Assembly (NCBI GenBank): GCA_947561395.2
Contig: OX387184.1
Location: forward strand, 310,001-374,000
Direction of reading: 5' to 3'
DNA: 64,000 nucleotides
From: Buxus sempervirens
Taxonomy: Eukaryota; Streptophyta; Magnoliopsida; Buxales; Buxaceae
In this document: positions 24,845 through 40,172 of the stretch, piece by piece
Layout of the letters: every line of letters begins with the position of its first letter
Position numbering within the stretch: the stretch's first letter is position 1
The notes under the pieces: model-generated
Database searches by the model: none
The model's input: only the letters and a program-made list of their open reading frames with translations
What the model was told of the DNA's origin: nothing
Program-made: the position numbers and the translations under genes

Positions 24845-25700
24845 TCAGAATCCTAAACCGCTCCAACTAAATTATCAAATATTGTCTCGAAATTCAAGTT
24901 TCTTCACCAACGAAAGATAAAACGAAAATTAGATGGCATAAAAGGGAGGGGAAACCATTTTAATGAAACCAATTCCAATAAAAAAGACAGATATCTAGTG
25001 CGTATTCGCGTCACACAAAGATAAGACGCTTAAACATCGAAGCTGTAATTCTCTAACACCCGTATCAGATGCAAGAGAAAGGCAAAAGCTGCAATTATCT
25101 TTTAAAAAAAAAAACAACACCTAGATGCAATAAAACGAATTAAAAACCAGATGGATCTTTAACCAAACTGACATGATTTACATACCTTCAAGTATTTACT
25201 TAGCTTACATCTCCTTGGCCTGAATCGCGATCTCTCTTTCTCTTGGTTCCAAACCCGAAACTTCAAACATAACAAAAGAATATTTGCATATCCTAATTAT
25301 TTTGCCCTTTGAGATCTCCAAAGCTCAATGAAACTATAAGAGAAAGAAAAAAAAAAAGGAATGAAAAAAACCGACTCCAGCAGACCGTCACTTCTCCATG
25401 CCTAACTGCCCCTTACAGGAAATCGCCCGGAAATGAAGCTCAAAATAGATTAGACACCACAAGTTCGGAGTTCTTGACTCATAGTCACAGATCTACATCC
25501 AACAAATTGATGGACTATCGATCTAGGAAGAAAAAACAAATAACTCCACCAAGAAGGAAGACAGAAGACGCAAAGCGACTGAAGTTATCACCATCTCTCT
25601 CCTTCTCTGCTATTAGGTTTCCTTCTGGCTTCTTTCACCCACTTTCTTTCCCGTACCGACGAAAGAGTAAATTTAATTCAAACCAAGGGTGTTAATAGGG
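24845..25700 (-). other. Probable 5' UTR, UTR intron and promoter of the SPL gene
   Basis: On the minus strand a donor-like AAG/GTATGT sits at 25186/25185 and an acceptor-like ATAATTTAG lies just before the start codon (about 24868), so a 5' UTR intron of roughly 300 bp is plausible. Upstream (25310-25700) the strand is purine/pyrimidine-rich, as in plant leaders and promoters. Inferred from splice motifs only. Confidence 0.4.
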
Positions 25701-27524
25701 GCGGACTTCGGACAGTCTGAGTCCAGTTGATAAAGAATAAGGTTAAATTGCACGAATCATCCTTCAGGCTGACAAACTTTTCAGATATCTCCCTCATTAC
25801 TTTCAAAATAACGCCGTCGCCCTCGGTTGTTTGTAATATTTACAACTCTTGTCTCAGGCGGCGTTTGGACGAAGGAATAGCGCGAAGGGAAAGCACGATT
25901 TCTCAAAATAAGGTGGCGCTCATAGCTTTTTCATAAGATTACTTGTTATTTTGATACAATCAAAAAATTTAAGAAACAGAATTCCAAGAAATGAATGTTC
26001 CTCACGACACAATTTCTCTGTATCGAAAATTGGGCTTTAGCCAAATCCATTAATTGAGGCTATTTTACAAAACAAATATCAACAGAACTAAAATTCCCTC
26101 TTTTTTTTATTTTATATACATCAAATACAAGCACTTGCCGACCCATGCATAAAAAACAAGCACTTTCATGCCCGACGTCTATCCATGTCTCAGCTGAAGG
26201 TAGAACTGTCAAGATTTATTTCCCTTTGATGAAGATGGAAATGGAAACCAGGTCTTTGGCACCAGCCCATGTGGCACCTACATCCAAAATCTCTTTTTAG
26301 AGTATAGATATAAGGATGAGATATAATTTAAAGAGAGGTGAGTGTTATTTCAAGAATACAAGGGAAGGCACTTATAACCTTATTGAACCTTGAGGGAGGT
26401 TTACATAATTAGCCCCACAAAAGATGTAAAGGCAAAAGAATCCACCAGCACTTCAATAATTTCAGGATGATAAAGTAGACAAATTGGTGGGCTCATTTTC
26501 TTTCCATCCGTTCATGCACTTCTCGCTTCCGTACGGCCGGTGACCAATCGCAGGCAAGTACTCCATATAAGCGAAAATGGTCCCTTTCCTTAGGCCAAAA
26601 TAATTAACTTTTAATACCCCAAGGAAACAAGGGTTATACATGAAAAGAATACATCAGCGATTATGCCCTAGCATTTAGTATACAGCGAGACACTGTTTAG
26701 CACAAAGAATACATCAGTTACATGTGGCTATGAGTGGATGGGCAAAATATAGATTAGAATTTTGGCTTTAATTGATAGTTAATAATGATCTAAAATTTAA
26801 GATCTTCCTTGTTAAAATTTTGTTAAACTTGAAGGAGAGTCTAGTTAGAATGGCGCACTGATTATAAAATTGAACCGCGAATCACTTGGACCGTCCACCA
26901 GTACATGCTAATGGCCAATGGGGATTCAAGTTCACGAGATGATTCTTCTTCTGATAGTAGTTGGAAGGCCACCTCATCCATGACGATGGCGGAATCTTGT
27001 TTACTGAGTGGTACTCGACATGCAACATCAGGGCAGACTTTTCTTTTCTTTTCTTTTTTTTTAAATTAATCAGTTATTTTTCTAATTTTCGTATTTTTAA
27101 CCTTAAAATCAAGGAGAGTGCCAATTGGAATGTGAAATTTATAACCCTCCTTAATATGGAGATGTTAATGGAGCTCCAGACATGATGGATACGGTGTAGA
27201 TTTTATTCGATAACACGAAATTTGTGAGGTAGCTTATGACTAAATGCTATATAGTATGGACTGTACCAACCAATTGCAAAGCAGCACAAGAAGCCAAATC
27301 CACCACCGGCTTTGTCGTCGTTTGCAAAGGGACATGCATCTGTTCTGTTGTCCCTTGGAATTGGATTGGACGACGTAACTCGACGGCCAGGTCATGCCCA
27401 ACCTGGTGCCCACTTTCCAGATCTTTTCCTTATCCCAGTCTGTTCTGTTTTCAGGTTTCACGCGGAAAACAGGACTTACCAGCACAATCAAATCCTTAAA
27501 AATTTTTTAAATTAACGATTAGTA
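25701..27524. other. Intergenic, no gene seen
   Basis: AT-rich sequence without a convincing frame, RNA gene or paired repeat. Confidence 0.4.
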
Positions 27525-27534
27525 CTAAATGAGG

Positions 27535-27667
27535 AGCGTGCATCCTCTGCAGCGCATGCTGCGTACACCCCCTCACATTCAGTGGGGGGGCCCACCATAC
27601 ATTTGGGGGGCCCCACACGATCATGTGAGGGGCTGTCTACAGCATGCGCTGTAGACGATGCCCATTC
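27535..27667. mobile_element. Small MULE-like MITE, 133 bp
   Basis: Terminal inverted repeats of about 27 bp (left GCATCCTCTGCAGCGCATGC; right, read inverted, GCATCGTCTACAGCGCATGC) and a second inverted pair (CCCCTCACA / TGTGAGGGG) make the whole unit a hairpin. A perfect 10-bp duplication CTAAATGAGG flanks it (27525-27534 and 27668-27677), typical of Mutator-like elements. The terminal motif resembles that of the element at 48284-48492. Confidence 0.8.
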
Positions 27668-27754
27668 CTAAATGAGGCGCCGGAAGTCCCTCAGAAAATA
27701 ACCTATTTGGACGACGGATATTAAAATATTAGGGCTTTGTTTGAATGTTCCCCG

Positions 27755-28010
27755 CAACGAAGACTAACATGTGGCTTCATCCCGCCCTTTTTCTTATATT
27801 GATTCACACCATTTAATTCATGTCCAATGCATGTACCGGCTCAAATGCCTCACCTTCCTGTGTAATATACGTGAGCATTTCTTCTGCAGCTAAAACGAAG
27901 ACTAACATGTGGCTTCATGAGTTAAATGGTGTGAATCAATATGTGGCTTCATATTGATTCCCCCACAACGAAGACCAACATGTGGCTTCATCCCGCCCTT
28001 TTTCTTATAT
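27755..28010. repeat. Shuffled local repeat (three copies plus an inverted piece)
   Basis: AACGAAGACTAACATGTGGC with a few following bases occurs at about 27756, 27894 and (one mismatch) 27967. The first and third copies continue into the same CCCGCCCTTTTTCTTATAT. Next to the first copy is TTGATTCACACCATTTAA, and its exact inverse TTAAATGGTGTGAATCAA follows the second copy (about 27922-27939). This pattern suggests template-switching repair rather than a transposon. Confidence 0.8.
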
Positions 28011-28144
28011 ACGTGTGTAACCTATGGCTAGGATGCATTTTGGGGTGTGGGCCCTCTATTGAAGTGGGCCATCTATCCACATGTTTCACGTTGGAACCAC
28101 CGAGTGGTTTCGGATGAAACGGTCTTGTAACATACATAAGGGGA

Positions 28145-28238
28145 CATGTGGGTTGTAGGGTCTTGCATGGGCCCTCAGGGATTAGTCGGTTGAGCGTAAG
28201 CAGGCCGGATACTCTAAGTTCAAAAAAAAAAAAAAAAT
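28145..28238 (+). mobile_element. 5'-truncated SINE/LINE insertion with poly(A)
   Basis: About 94 bp ending in a 16-17 A tract, flanked by near-perfect 15-bp duplications (ACATACATAAGGGGA at 28130-28144 and ACATACATGAGGGGA at 28239-28253, one mismatch). The body contains GGATTAGTCGG..GCGTAAGC..GGCCGGATA, which resembles the tail of plant tRNA-related SINEs. The duplications and tail show target-primed reverse transcription; the family assignment is by resemblance. Confidence 0.75.
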
Positions 28239-28253
28239 ACATACATGAGGGGA

Positions 28254-29330
28254 GTCCAAAAGAAGAAATAGAGAGGCCCCACCCATGCACGGTGACACAG
28301 TAAAACATCTTGTACCATCCATTGACAAGCAAAAAGATATATGCCAGTGTAGTACCAACTTGCTTTCGTGCATCTTGATCACCTCATTTTGACTTTTTCG
28401 TTATCCCTATTTGGACCTTTTCTACCAGTTGAAAGATGTGATTTTCTTCTTTTAATAACAAAAAAGGAAGAACTTTTCATGAAACAAAACTATTTGGTTC
28501 ACATTTCTTTGTTACAAAAAAGCAAAAAAAAACATGTTTGATAATATCAAAAAATAAAAATTGCTTCTTTGCTATTATTATCGCTATTATGTTTGGGTAA
28601 CATTTGTCATATTGTTTTTGATGCCATTTTGCTAAAGGCTTTTTGTGCTATTTCGCCAGCATGCAGCTTGTGCTGTTGTAGTTTAACACTGTTATGCTAA
28701 AAAATCCTTAAAAAGTTTAAATATACATATATACACATATATATTATTTATTTATTTATATCTATTCTATATATATTTATAGTATTTATTTTATCAATTT
28801 ATATCAACTATGTATTCTATTTATGTATATTTTATAGCAATTTGTATATATTTGTTTATATATACTGATCTTTTTTAGATTAGATAAATAAGTATATAGA
28901 TAATTATTTACCTAGCATTAAGTTAGAGTTGTCATTAGGTTATTGGCCCTTCAATTGACAATGCCACGTAGGCCAAGGGTCAGCAGGACCAATAAGCAGG
29001 TCAACATTGCAGAAGATTCAAACCTTTTATCAAACGACGAATCATTTTCTCTGGTGATACGAGCGTAAAACAAATGGACGGATGTTCCGTGTGAATATGC
29101 CGTCCGATGGTTTCAGCCTTTCAGGTCAACCACCGGATTTTGGCTCTTGAAAAATGCGTTCTCAAACAACTTAAAACGTATCACGGCCACAGGCATCAAT
29201 TCACGCATACGTGTCAGAAGATTTGATCCCGGCCTTAACACACGAGTGGCTGACACGTTTATCGCGTGCCTTTCCAAAACCCCCGCCCCTCCACGGGAAG
29301 AGAAGACGTCGTTTGCCACCGTTTTAAATC
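28254..29330. other. Intergenic, AT-rich
   Basis: Contains a strongly AT-rich patch (about 28680-28900, many ATATA/TTTAT runs). From about 29250 the composition becomes promoter-like. No gene seen. Confidence 0.4.
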
Positions 29331-32300
29331 ACCACTGTCATATCTTCGCATCTCCCTCGCTCGCAAGAACTCTCAAAAACCTGAAGCTGTAAGTTGTCTT
29401 CGGAGGAAGAGAAACGCCCTTCGCAGTTCGCACGGCCGAAAGAGCACAGGTATCTCCCTTTCTCTCTCTCTCTCATCTCGTCTACCTCACTTTCAGTTTC
29501 CCTGTTTCCGATTCACTCCTTTTTTTGGTTGCACACGGCAAGCTGTCTGTGCCGTGCGGAAGTCACGCGAAATCGACGGCACAGAGAGGGTGCCGTCAAT
29601 TTCGCTGTTGTTTGCACCAGAACAGAGCGTCGTATCGCTCATTGCGGTAAAAACAAATGGGTTTTTCAAACCCTAATGAAATCCATCGGTAACGGCAAAA
29701 TTAATACGCTGTTTGGAATATTGACAACGATTATCATTCCCCAAACGCATTAGGATCTACGGAGTTTTTCTCCGTTTCTGACCTCGTTTCTTGCAAGCGA
29801 CCGCCTTATAACCCGGACGGGAAAAAAAAAAAAGTAATGTCAGCAATCGATTCCTGGAAAACCCTAACACAACGATCTAATCAGTCTTCATTTCCGGGAA
29901 AGTTTCTTATCTTCTCTTTCAATTTTTTTTTCTCGTAGTTATGTCGTCCTCGTGGTAACTTTTAATTCGATGTCGCTCTTCAAACTATTAACCTTGCATG
30001 GATTCGTTTTATAGATTTCTATATTCTGTCTATGTGACTTCGTCCGTCTTACCGTACTTGGTAATAACGAGTCATCCTTCTGTATACTGGCGAGATTGAC
30101 GGTAGAATAGATATCCCTTGCTTTGTTGAACCCTAGACCATGTTTGCAAGAGAAACTTGTGAAGCTTGGAACGGCAATTTGATTTGACCACTCTTCTATA
30201 GGAAGCACGGCGTGTGGTTTTGTTTAGCTTCATATTTTGATTTCTTTTATAAAAGGTTTAATGGTACTCGTCAGCAATCTTATATACAATCAGATACATA
30301 GATTACTAGATTCTTATTCTTGCAGCTTATTGCCGAATGATTCAAAATATGTTATGAACGACGATTAATCACATTTAATTCTGTTACATAAGTTTTTTGA
30401 ACCTTGAAGACCTCAAGAGCTGACCATTGAGCACTGTCATTGATATAAAAGCCTGTATTAACTGTTTTAATATGAAGATTTACCATCTTTGTGGAGTGTA
30501 CATTACTATATTGTTTATTCAATCAGTCTTTTGACTAATCCTATCAAACCGACCTTCATCATCTTCCAAATCTCTGGATGTTTTCACTGTTATTGAAGCA
30601 ATTACTCAGTGGAATTCATGTCAAGAAAATTTTCCTTTAAACATCTGCAATGGAGCAGAGCTGTAGTTCTTCATGATCAGCGCTGAGAGTGATCTAACTC
30701 CTTTCAGAGTGTCTTCTTCTCGTCCGTGTCAACAAGTGTTCTTAATTAGATGATTAGATTAATGGCTATTGTACTTGGGATACATCAACCCAAGGGCTAG
30801 CTTAGTAGTGAATGAACTTGGCTACAAACAATATATTGGTTCTCCTCTTTACAAGGGAAGTATATTCCACTCCTTGTTTCATTTATTTTGTTGAGGAAAT
30901 TTAGATGCTTGCTATACCGCATGAATTTGTCTAACAGATGAATATTCCCATTAGAATATGTAGCACACTGCACTCCACTGGATTAATGGTGGGAAATTTC
31001 TGTAATTTTTTTCCCAAAGTTTCTTATGTTCAAGAAGTATAAAGATTAACAACATCTGCCATACATATGAGTTCTGTTGCTATCCTCTAGAAAGTTCCTG
31101 GTGGTATCTGGAAGACACAAAGCTGTTTGGTTTAATATTGTGTTATCATCCAAGTTATTCGATTCTTTTTTATTAGTGAGGGATTATTTTATTCTAATAC
31201 AAAGGAATATTCTGTCTATGTGATTTAAATTCATTTCTTGTTTCTGATTTTTAGATCTGTAGAAGTTTCATTTCACATTTAATAATGTGCTGAGATGTGT
31301 TTCTTTGGATCATTGAGTGAAAAGGATGCCTTTTTTTTGTTTTTTTAAAATTCTTGCTGATCTGAGTGAATTTATGTGGTCTGGTAAGCCTGCTTTGTGT
31401 GGGCTGCACATTTGAATCTCTTTAGATTGTTTAATTCTATATGATGGCTAGGCTAGTTGGACTGATTGTGATAAAAATAATTCCTCTAGGCCTTAATTTG
31501 CTCCAAGATATTTAATTTGTTGGGACTTTTAAAGGTTTGAGTCTGGTACCATGTTCTTTAAACCAGCCTGATCTCAGTCTAAGACAGAGTGGTGAATAAT
31601 CTTATTGAGATCCAAATTTACTCCATCCAAGTGCTGTGATGTCATTTATTGAAATTGGGTATAATGTACGTTGCCATCCAAGATATTAGGTAATTTGTGC
31701 TTTCAAAAGATTTACAAAGTTTAGTTTTTTTCTCTATTTTGAGCTCTGGTTAATCTAACTTTCCTTAGCTCAATTTTGAGCTTCTCTGATATAGCTATTC
31801 TTTGGTTCAGCCATTTTTTTGCCTCTGTTTCTAGGTCATTTGATTTGACAATTTTGATTTACTTCATCTTTCAACACGGGGTTGAGTTTTTCCAGCTCAG
31901 CTTGAGTTTCCTAGATATTCTGGCTATTGTTTAGCAGGGTCCCTTGTTGTTGTTGTGTTGTTGGGTCTCAACTTAGATATAGTAATCTTGATTTTTCTGA
32001 ACCTTGGATTAAGTATCTGATATCCTTTTAATATTTCTGTTGGCGAGCCGTTTTAGAGTATTTCCCTTTTAAGTCTCTTGAAGTTTGGCGATTAGCTTGA
32101 TCTGTTGAATGTCTTTTACACTGTATGATTAAGTGACTAACATGCATTATTCAAATGAGTAGAGCCTGGGTCAAGTTGAACCTGCTATGGTTACCATATA
32201 AGACTTAGTTAAACAAGCTTAGTTTTAAGATTGAGATCAGTATTGGTGTCCTTTTCATCTTGTGGTACACGTGGAATTTGCTTTACTTTTGGGAATACAC

Positions 32301-32522
32301 AGGTAAATGGGTGAAAAACAAGGGTGTCTAATGGAAATGATGATATAATGGAATTCTTTTTCTTAGTAGTTATAATTTATTTATTTACTAATTAATTATA
32401 TGGTGGAAATATCATGATAGTGGGGTATTTATGTGTCTATTTGTATTATTTGAGCATCTTATTTCTAATTGATGTCATTAGCAAGCTTTCTAATATCCAG
32501 TATGTACCAGCTGATACAGATA

Positions 32523-33090
32523 TGTTTTTTTTGATCGGAAATAAGATGAAAAATACTGAGCATTCATTAAAAAAAGGATGAGATATATTAAGCAAATAGG
32601 AAAAAGCCCAAAAACAAAGCATAAATGTACACAAAGAGTGTACAACATACCACAAATTGGACAGAAAGCTCCTACAGATCACAAAAACTTTCACACATCA
32701 TAACTGGATGAAGCTCTAATCCTTTGCAAGAATCCATATTAGGAGACCAAAATAACAATCATCCGAGGGCTGACTGAACTAAGACCCTTAAAGAATGTGA
32801 TTGATCATTAAAAATCCTCTTATTTCTATCTTTCCATAAAGACCAAGTAATTGCATCTGGTGTTAGGCCCCATAGCGCTTCCATACGAGACACACCCTTT
32901 CTTCTCTTCCATGGCAAATGAACTTGATTTATCTTTTTTGGTTGTACTCATTGTTTCCAAAATTTAGCTAAGCTAGCAGACCATATTGTATGAGCCACAT
33001 TGAAATGAATCAACAGATGGTTCCCTGTCTCAACTTGATGGTTTCGCAGACGATCTTTGTCCTGAGCCACTGCCAACTAGGCTTTCAAGA
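32523..33090 (-). mobile_element. 5'-truncated LINE, 3' end fragment
   Basis: Read on the minus strand, fragments of the zinc-binding domain that follows LINE reverse transcriptases are visible (VETGNHLLIHFNVAHTIWS and ITWSLWKDRNKRIF), in different frames. They run to a short A-tract at 32531-32524 (T-run on the plus strand). Dead copy inside the presumed intron. Confidence 0.75.
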
Positions 33091-33132
33091 TTGAATTGAG
33101 GAATCAGAATTAAGAGACAGATATGGAATTGG

Positions 33133-33190
33133 ATGTGTGTGTGTGTGAGAGAGAGGGAGAGAGAGAGATATAAGAGAGGGAGGGAGTGTT
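33133..33190. repeat. GT/GA compound microsatellite
   Basis: A (TG)n run passes into (GA)n with GGGA interruptions (about 33133-33190). Confidence 0.85.
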
Positions 33191-33504
33191 TGTTTGTGAG
33201 ACAAAGAGATGTTTTAAAGGTTAGGGAGAGGGATCATCATGGATATTGTACACATGATGTTGATTTTACGCAATGAACTGCGTTCACAAAAAGGTTGAAC
33301 CAATTTTCCATGTTCTGAATCTGAAGGATAAAATTGTCTTTGATGTTTTGAAGTGATCATTAGTTTTGCAATACCAGGCTTGTCTGTGATGAATAAAGGC
33401 AACCCAATTGGTGCTCTCTTCTAAATAATGTGACCAATTTTCCCATTTTTTTTTCCTTTTTTGTTTGGTCCACAAAAACTACATCATTGATGAATAGTAA
33501 AAAT

Positions 33505-33995
33505 CAAGGTACATCCTTTTGGGTATGATTTGTTAATTCATCCATAATTTAAGCAATAAAGATGAGGACTAATAACTAATCCTTGATATAAATCTATCAT
33601 TATTGGAAACATAGTTGTTTGGCTACCTATTGCTCGAACTCTAGTTTGTGTGCTATCCTACAAATCCTTGATAATCTCAATATATCTTAATTGTTTCTCT
33701 TTTTCTATCCAAAATCCATCCAGACTGACTATAGTAGGACCAACTCTATCATATGCTGTTGTAAATAAAGGTCTCTCATCTTCTCCCTACACTTCTCTAT
33801 TAACTGTGTAAGTAAATAGATAACCTTGATTGTAGACCTCTCTAGCATAAAGCCAGACTGATTTTCTAGCATGAGTTATTTTTCTTAACCTATGGTCCAT
33901 TAATATTTCCCATAATTTTGTAATATGACTTATAATCTTTATTCCATGATAATCGGTGCAATTATGAATATTACATTTATTCTTGCTTACAAGTA
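33505..33995 (-). mobile_element. Decayed LINE reverse-transcriptase fragment
   Basis: On the minus strand, over about 160 codons with several stops, the reading matches the core of a plant LINE reverse transcriptase. Visible pieces are KNKCNIHNCTDYHGIKIIS, then ITKLWEILMDHRLRK and TTAYDRV, then a segment like MFPIMIDLYQGLVISPHLY (intact members: TGLHQGSALSPYLF). The catalytic YADD region is not present. A different family from the LINE piece at 32.5-33.1 kb is likely. Confidence 0.75.
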
Positions 33996-34207
33996 CTTGG
34001 CTTTTTATCTAAAACCATTTCATTGGCTATGTATATGGTTACAAATTCAACTTGATTGTCTCCATGCCTATGGTTCTAAGATGAAGTTTTGACAGAACAT
34101 TTTGTTATTTCATTTCACAAATTCTTTTAATAAGCTTGACTTGGAATTTATATGAGAAATTTTATGTTCCTTTGATCTAGAAAGATGATGTGCATTTATG
34201 TTTGCAG

Positions 34208-34680
34208 TTCCACATAACCTGTATGAAATGCAAGATCCAAAACTGGTGATGCCGGAGGAAGTCTTAAATCCTAAGCCACGAAAAAAGAGAGCCTTATCCC
34301 AAGTGGCCTCCATAGTTCAGACACAAGGGGAAAATATACAAGGGGACCATCTGGCATTGCCGCCACAATTAATGAAAAAGCGCAAGGTACAGAAAAGAAG
34401 CGTTAAGAATGAAGCTTCCCCATCGTTCCAGCAGCCAGAGAGGTCAACCTCAGATTCCTTGCCAGATTCATCTAGATCAGGAAACGAGTATCGTGCACTC
34501 AGACGGAAATATTTGCTGTTGGAGGAAGAGGGATTTTCAGTGGGAAGCGAATTGGCCGAGGTTGAGAGGGATGTTAAGGCACTTGAAAATGAGAAGACTG
34601 CACTTTTGGACCAGCTTGTGGTGCTAGAAGGTCTAATGGATCCTTCAGAGCTTATCCCTCTTGGACCGCCTGTATTATAG
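34208..34680 (+). CDS. Small basic coiled-coil plant protein, terminal exon
   Basis: Begins after a TTTGCAG acceptor. If translation starts inside this exon, the in-frame ATG at 34228 gives 150 aa. The product is basic at the N-terminus (KPRKKRALSQV, KKRKVQKRS, likely nuclear signals). A Ser-rich linker follows, then a heptad-like helix (YRALRRKYLLLEEEGFSVGSE onward to LENEKTALLDQLVVLEGL) and the C-terminus DPSELIPLGPPVL. I recognise the style of a conserved plant protein of unknown function but cannot name it. The residues before M1 in this exon (VPHNLYE) also look protein-like, so an upstream coding exon may exist. A short ATG frame at 34223-34249 overlaps the 34228 start in another frame, which would hinder initiation there. 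Confidence 0.6.
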
Positions 34681-35276
34681 GGTTTACCTTTTAACTTTTA
34701 TCCATGTCTCACCAGGTGACTAAACCTCGGTTGAGGGAGAACAGTATAAACTTTTGCCTGCATATATGTGATTATTATTATTATTTTTTGGCCTTTTCAA
34801 AATTTCCTAATCAGCCCAGGGATCCAGAAGATAAGGGACGAAAAGAAGGTTGCCCCTTGTAAGTTCAACACGAGCACTCAAAAGAATGAGAATTGCTGTT
34901 CGAATTCAACAAGAGCACTAAATGGAAGTTCTGTCAACAATTTGTAACCTATGTTCTCATTTCAAATTAAAACAAACTTTCCAAAGGAAATATTACAGTT
35001 TAAGCGCAGAACAAATACGTTAAAGGGCTGCAAAATGAATCAAAAGAATTTGTGAAAAAAAAAAAAAAAAACCAAATGAAGCAAAAACAAATATAATTTC
35101 TGAAATTGCAGCACTGTTTATTTAGGTGTCTGATTGTATTACAGTTACGGTTCTTTGACATGGCACGCACGCACCAAAGATTTCAATTTCCGTTTGCCCT
35201 GTGTAACTCACGAATGGATTACAATTTAAGATCTCCCTTAGAATTTAATAAGTCAACAGAATTAGCCAAAGTTTCT
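34681..35276. other. Convergent 3' regions
   Basis: Lies between the stop of the plus-strand coiled-coil gene and the stop of the minus-strand subtilase, so it should hold both 3' UTRs. An A-run of 18 lies at about 35055-35072. No other feature seen. Confidence 0.5.
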
Positions 35277-39115
<3,839 letters not shown>

Positions 39116-39529
39116 TTCCAAGAGTGGAGAGACAGGGTTGGGGAAGACAAGAGGAACGACAGTTTTGTTTTGTTTGGAAGAGGGGTAACCGACTAATTTA
39201 AAATGTATGTACGAAAGGGAAGAGGGAAGAGGCGAAGAGGGAAGAGGTCACAGGTGATCGGTTTGGTGTGGATTAATACGAATCCAATAGAATCGTATAT
39301 ATACGATATTTGGAGGGGAGGGAGGGAGGGAGAGTGGAGAACGTGAATCATAGTAACAAGGAACCAGCATCTCACTTTCCACGTCACAGCACCGAAAACC
39401 TGGAGTCGTACGGTTATCTATACCCTTATAGTATGAGTAATTATTACTGGTTGGTTGGTGGCACTCCCGGTGCTTTGTATGTGCGATTGATAATTGCGGG
39501 TTGGGAATATTTTCTAGAAAGAATCAAAG

Positions 39530-40172
39530 TGACGGAGACTTGCCAAGAAGACTTGAATCATCTCCTCTTTGCTTGTTCTTACTCAGCTAGAGTTTGGATT
39601 CTCATTATGAGAAAAAACTGCATTGGGAGGCCTTCTGAACCTTGGGACAATGTAATGGAGTGGGCAATTTCCAACCTCAAAGGTAAGAGTGCTATATCTC
39701 AAATCAAAAGAGCTTCTTTTGCCTCTATGGTTTACCACATTTGGATGGAGAGAAATCGACGCATATTTCAAAGTAAAGCAGCTTCGGTGGAGGATATTAT
39801 TAGAAATATTGCTATGGACGTAATGTTGAAGTTTGTTCATTCAAACCTATTAGTCAAAGATAGCCCAATGAACCGAGAAATTTGCTATAATTGGAATCTA
39901 AGACCTTCATTTATAAGTTAAGGGCTCTTCTTAATTGTTCTTCATGTATAAGTGGTGATCTTGTAATTTGGTACTGTAGAGTTGACACCACCTTGTATTT
40001 TGTTAATGTAGAGTTAACCTTAGGGAATAGTGTCCATTTGGGCTTTTCGTTGGTTTTGTTAGTCGGGTTTGCCTAGTGCAGGTGGCGGTTTTGTAAGCCA
40101 TATGGCCGGATGTACATGTTCATTTACTCTATGAAATACAAACTCTCTTAATTTCCAAAAAAAAAAAAAAAA
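39530..40172 (+). mobile_element. 5'-truncated LINE, 3' end with poly(A)
   Basis: An open stretch to 39921 encodes the C-terminal zinc-binding domain that follows LINE reverse transcriptases (CQEDLNHLLFACSYSARVW, then SFASMVYHIWMERNRRIF). An untranslated tail runs to an A19 tract ending at about 40172. The 5' boundary is uncertain (39400-39530); a weak GTCGTA match at about 39405 and 40173 could be a target duplication. The insertion lies just upstream of the subtilase and in divergent orientation. Confidence 0.8.

Larger units (their letters stand above)
29331..34207 (+). other. Possible non-coding first exon and long 5' intron
   Basis: Around 29340-29450 is a promoter/leader-like stretch ending CACAG/GTATCT followed by a CT-rich tract. 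I see no ATG in the presumed exon. A CAG acceptor at 34205-34207 precedes the only coding exon I can recognise. I infer one gene with a long (about 4.75 kb) 5' intron, much of it AT-rich and invaded by LINE fragments. A separate upstream gene is not excluded; transcript data would decide. Confidence 0.35.

Noticed and set aside
27755..28010. CRISPR-like array
   Set aside because: Copies are unevenly spaced, include an inverted piece and lie in plant nuclear DNA; local rearrangement explains them.
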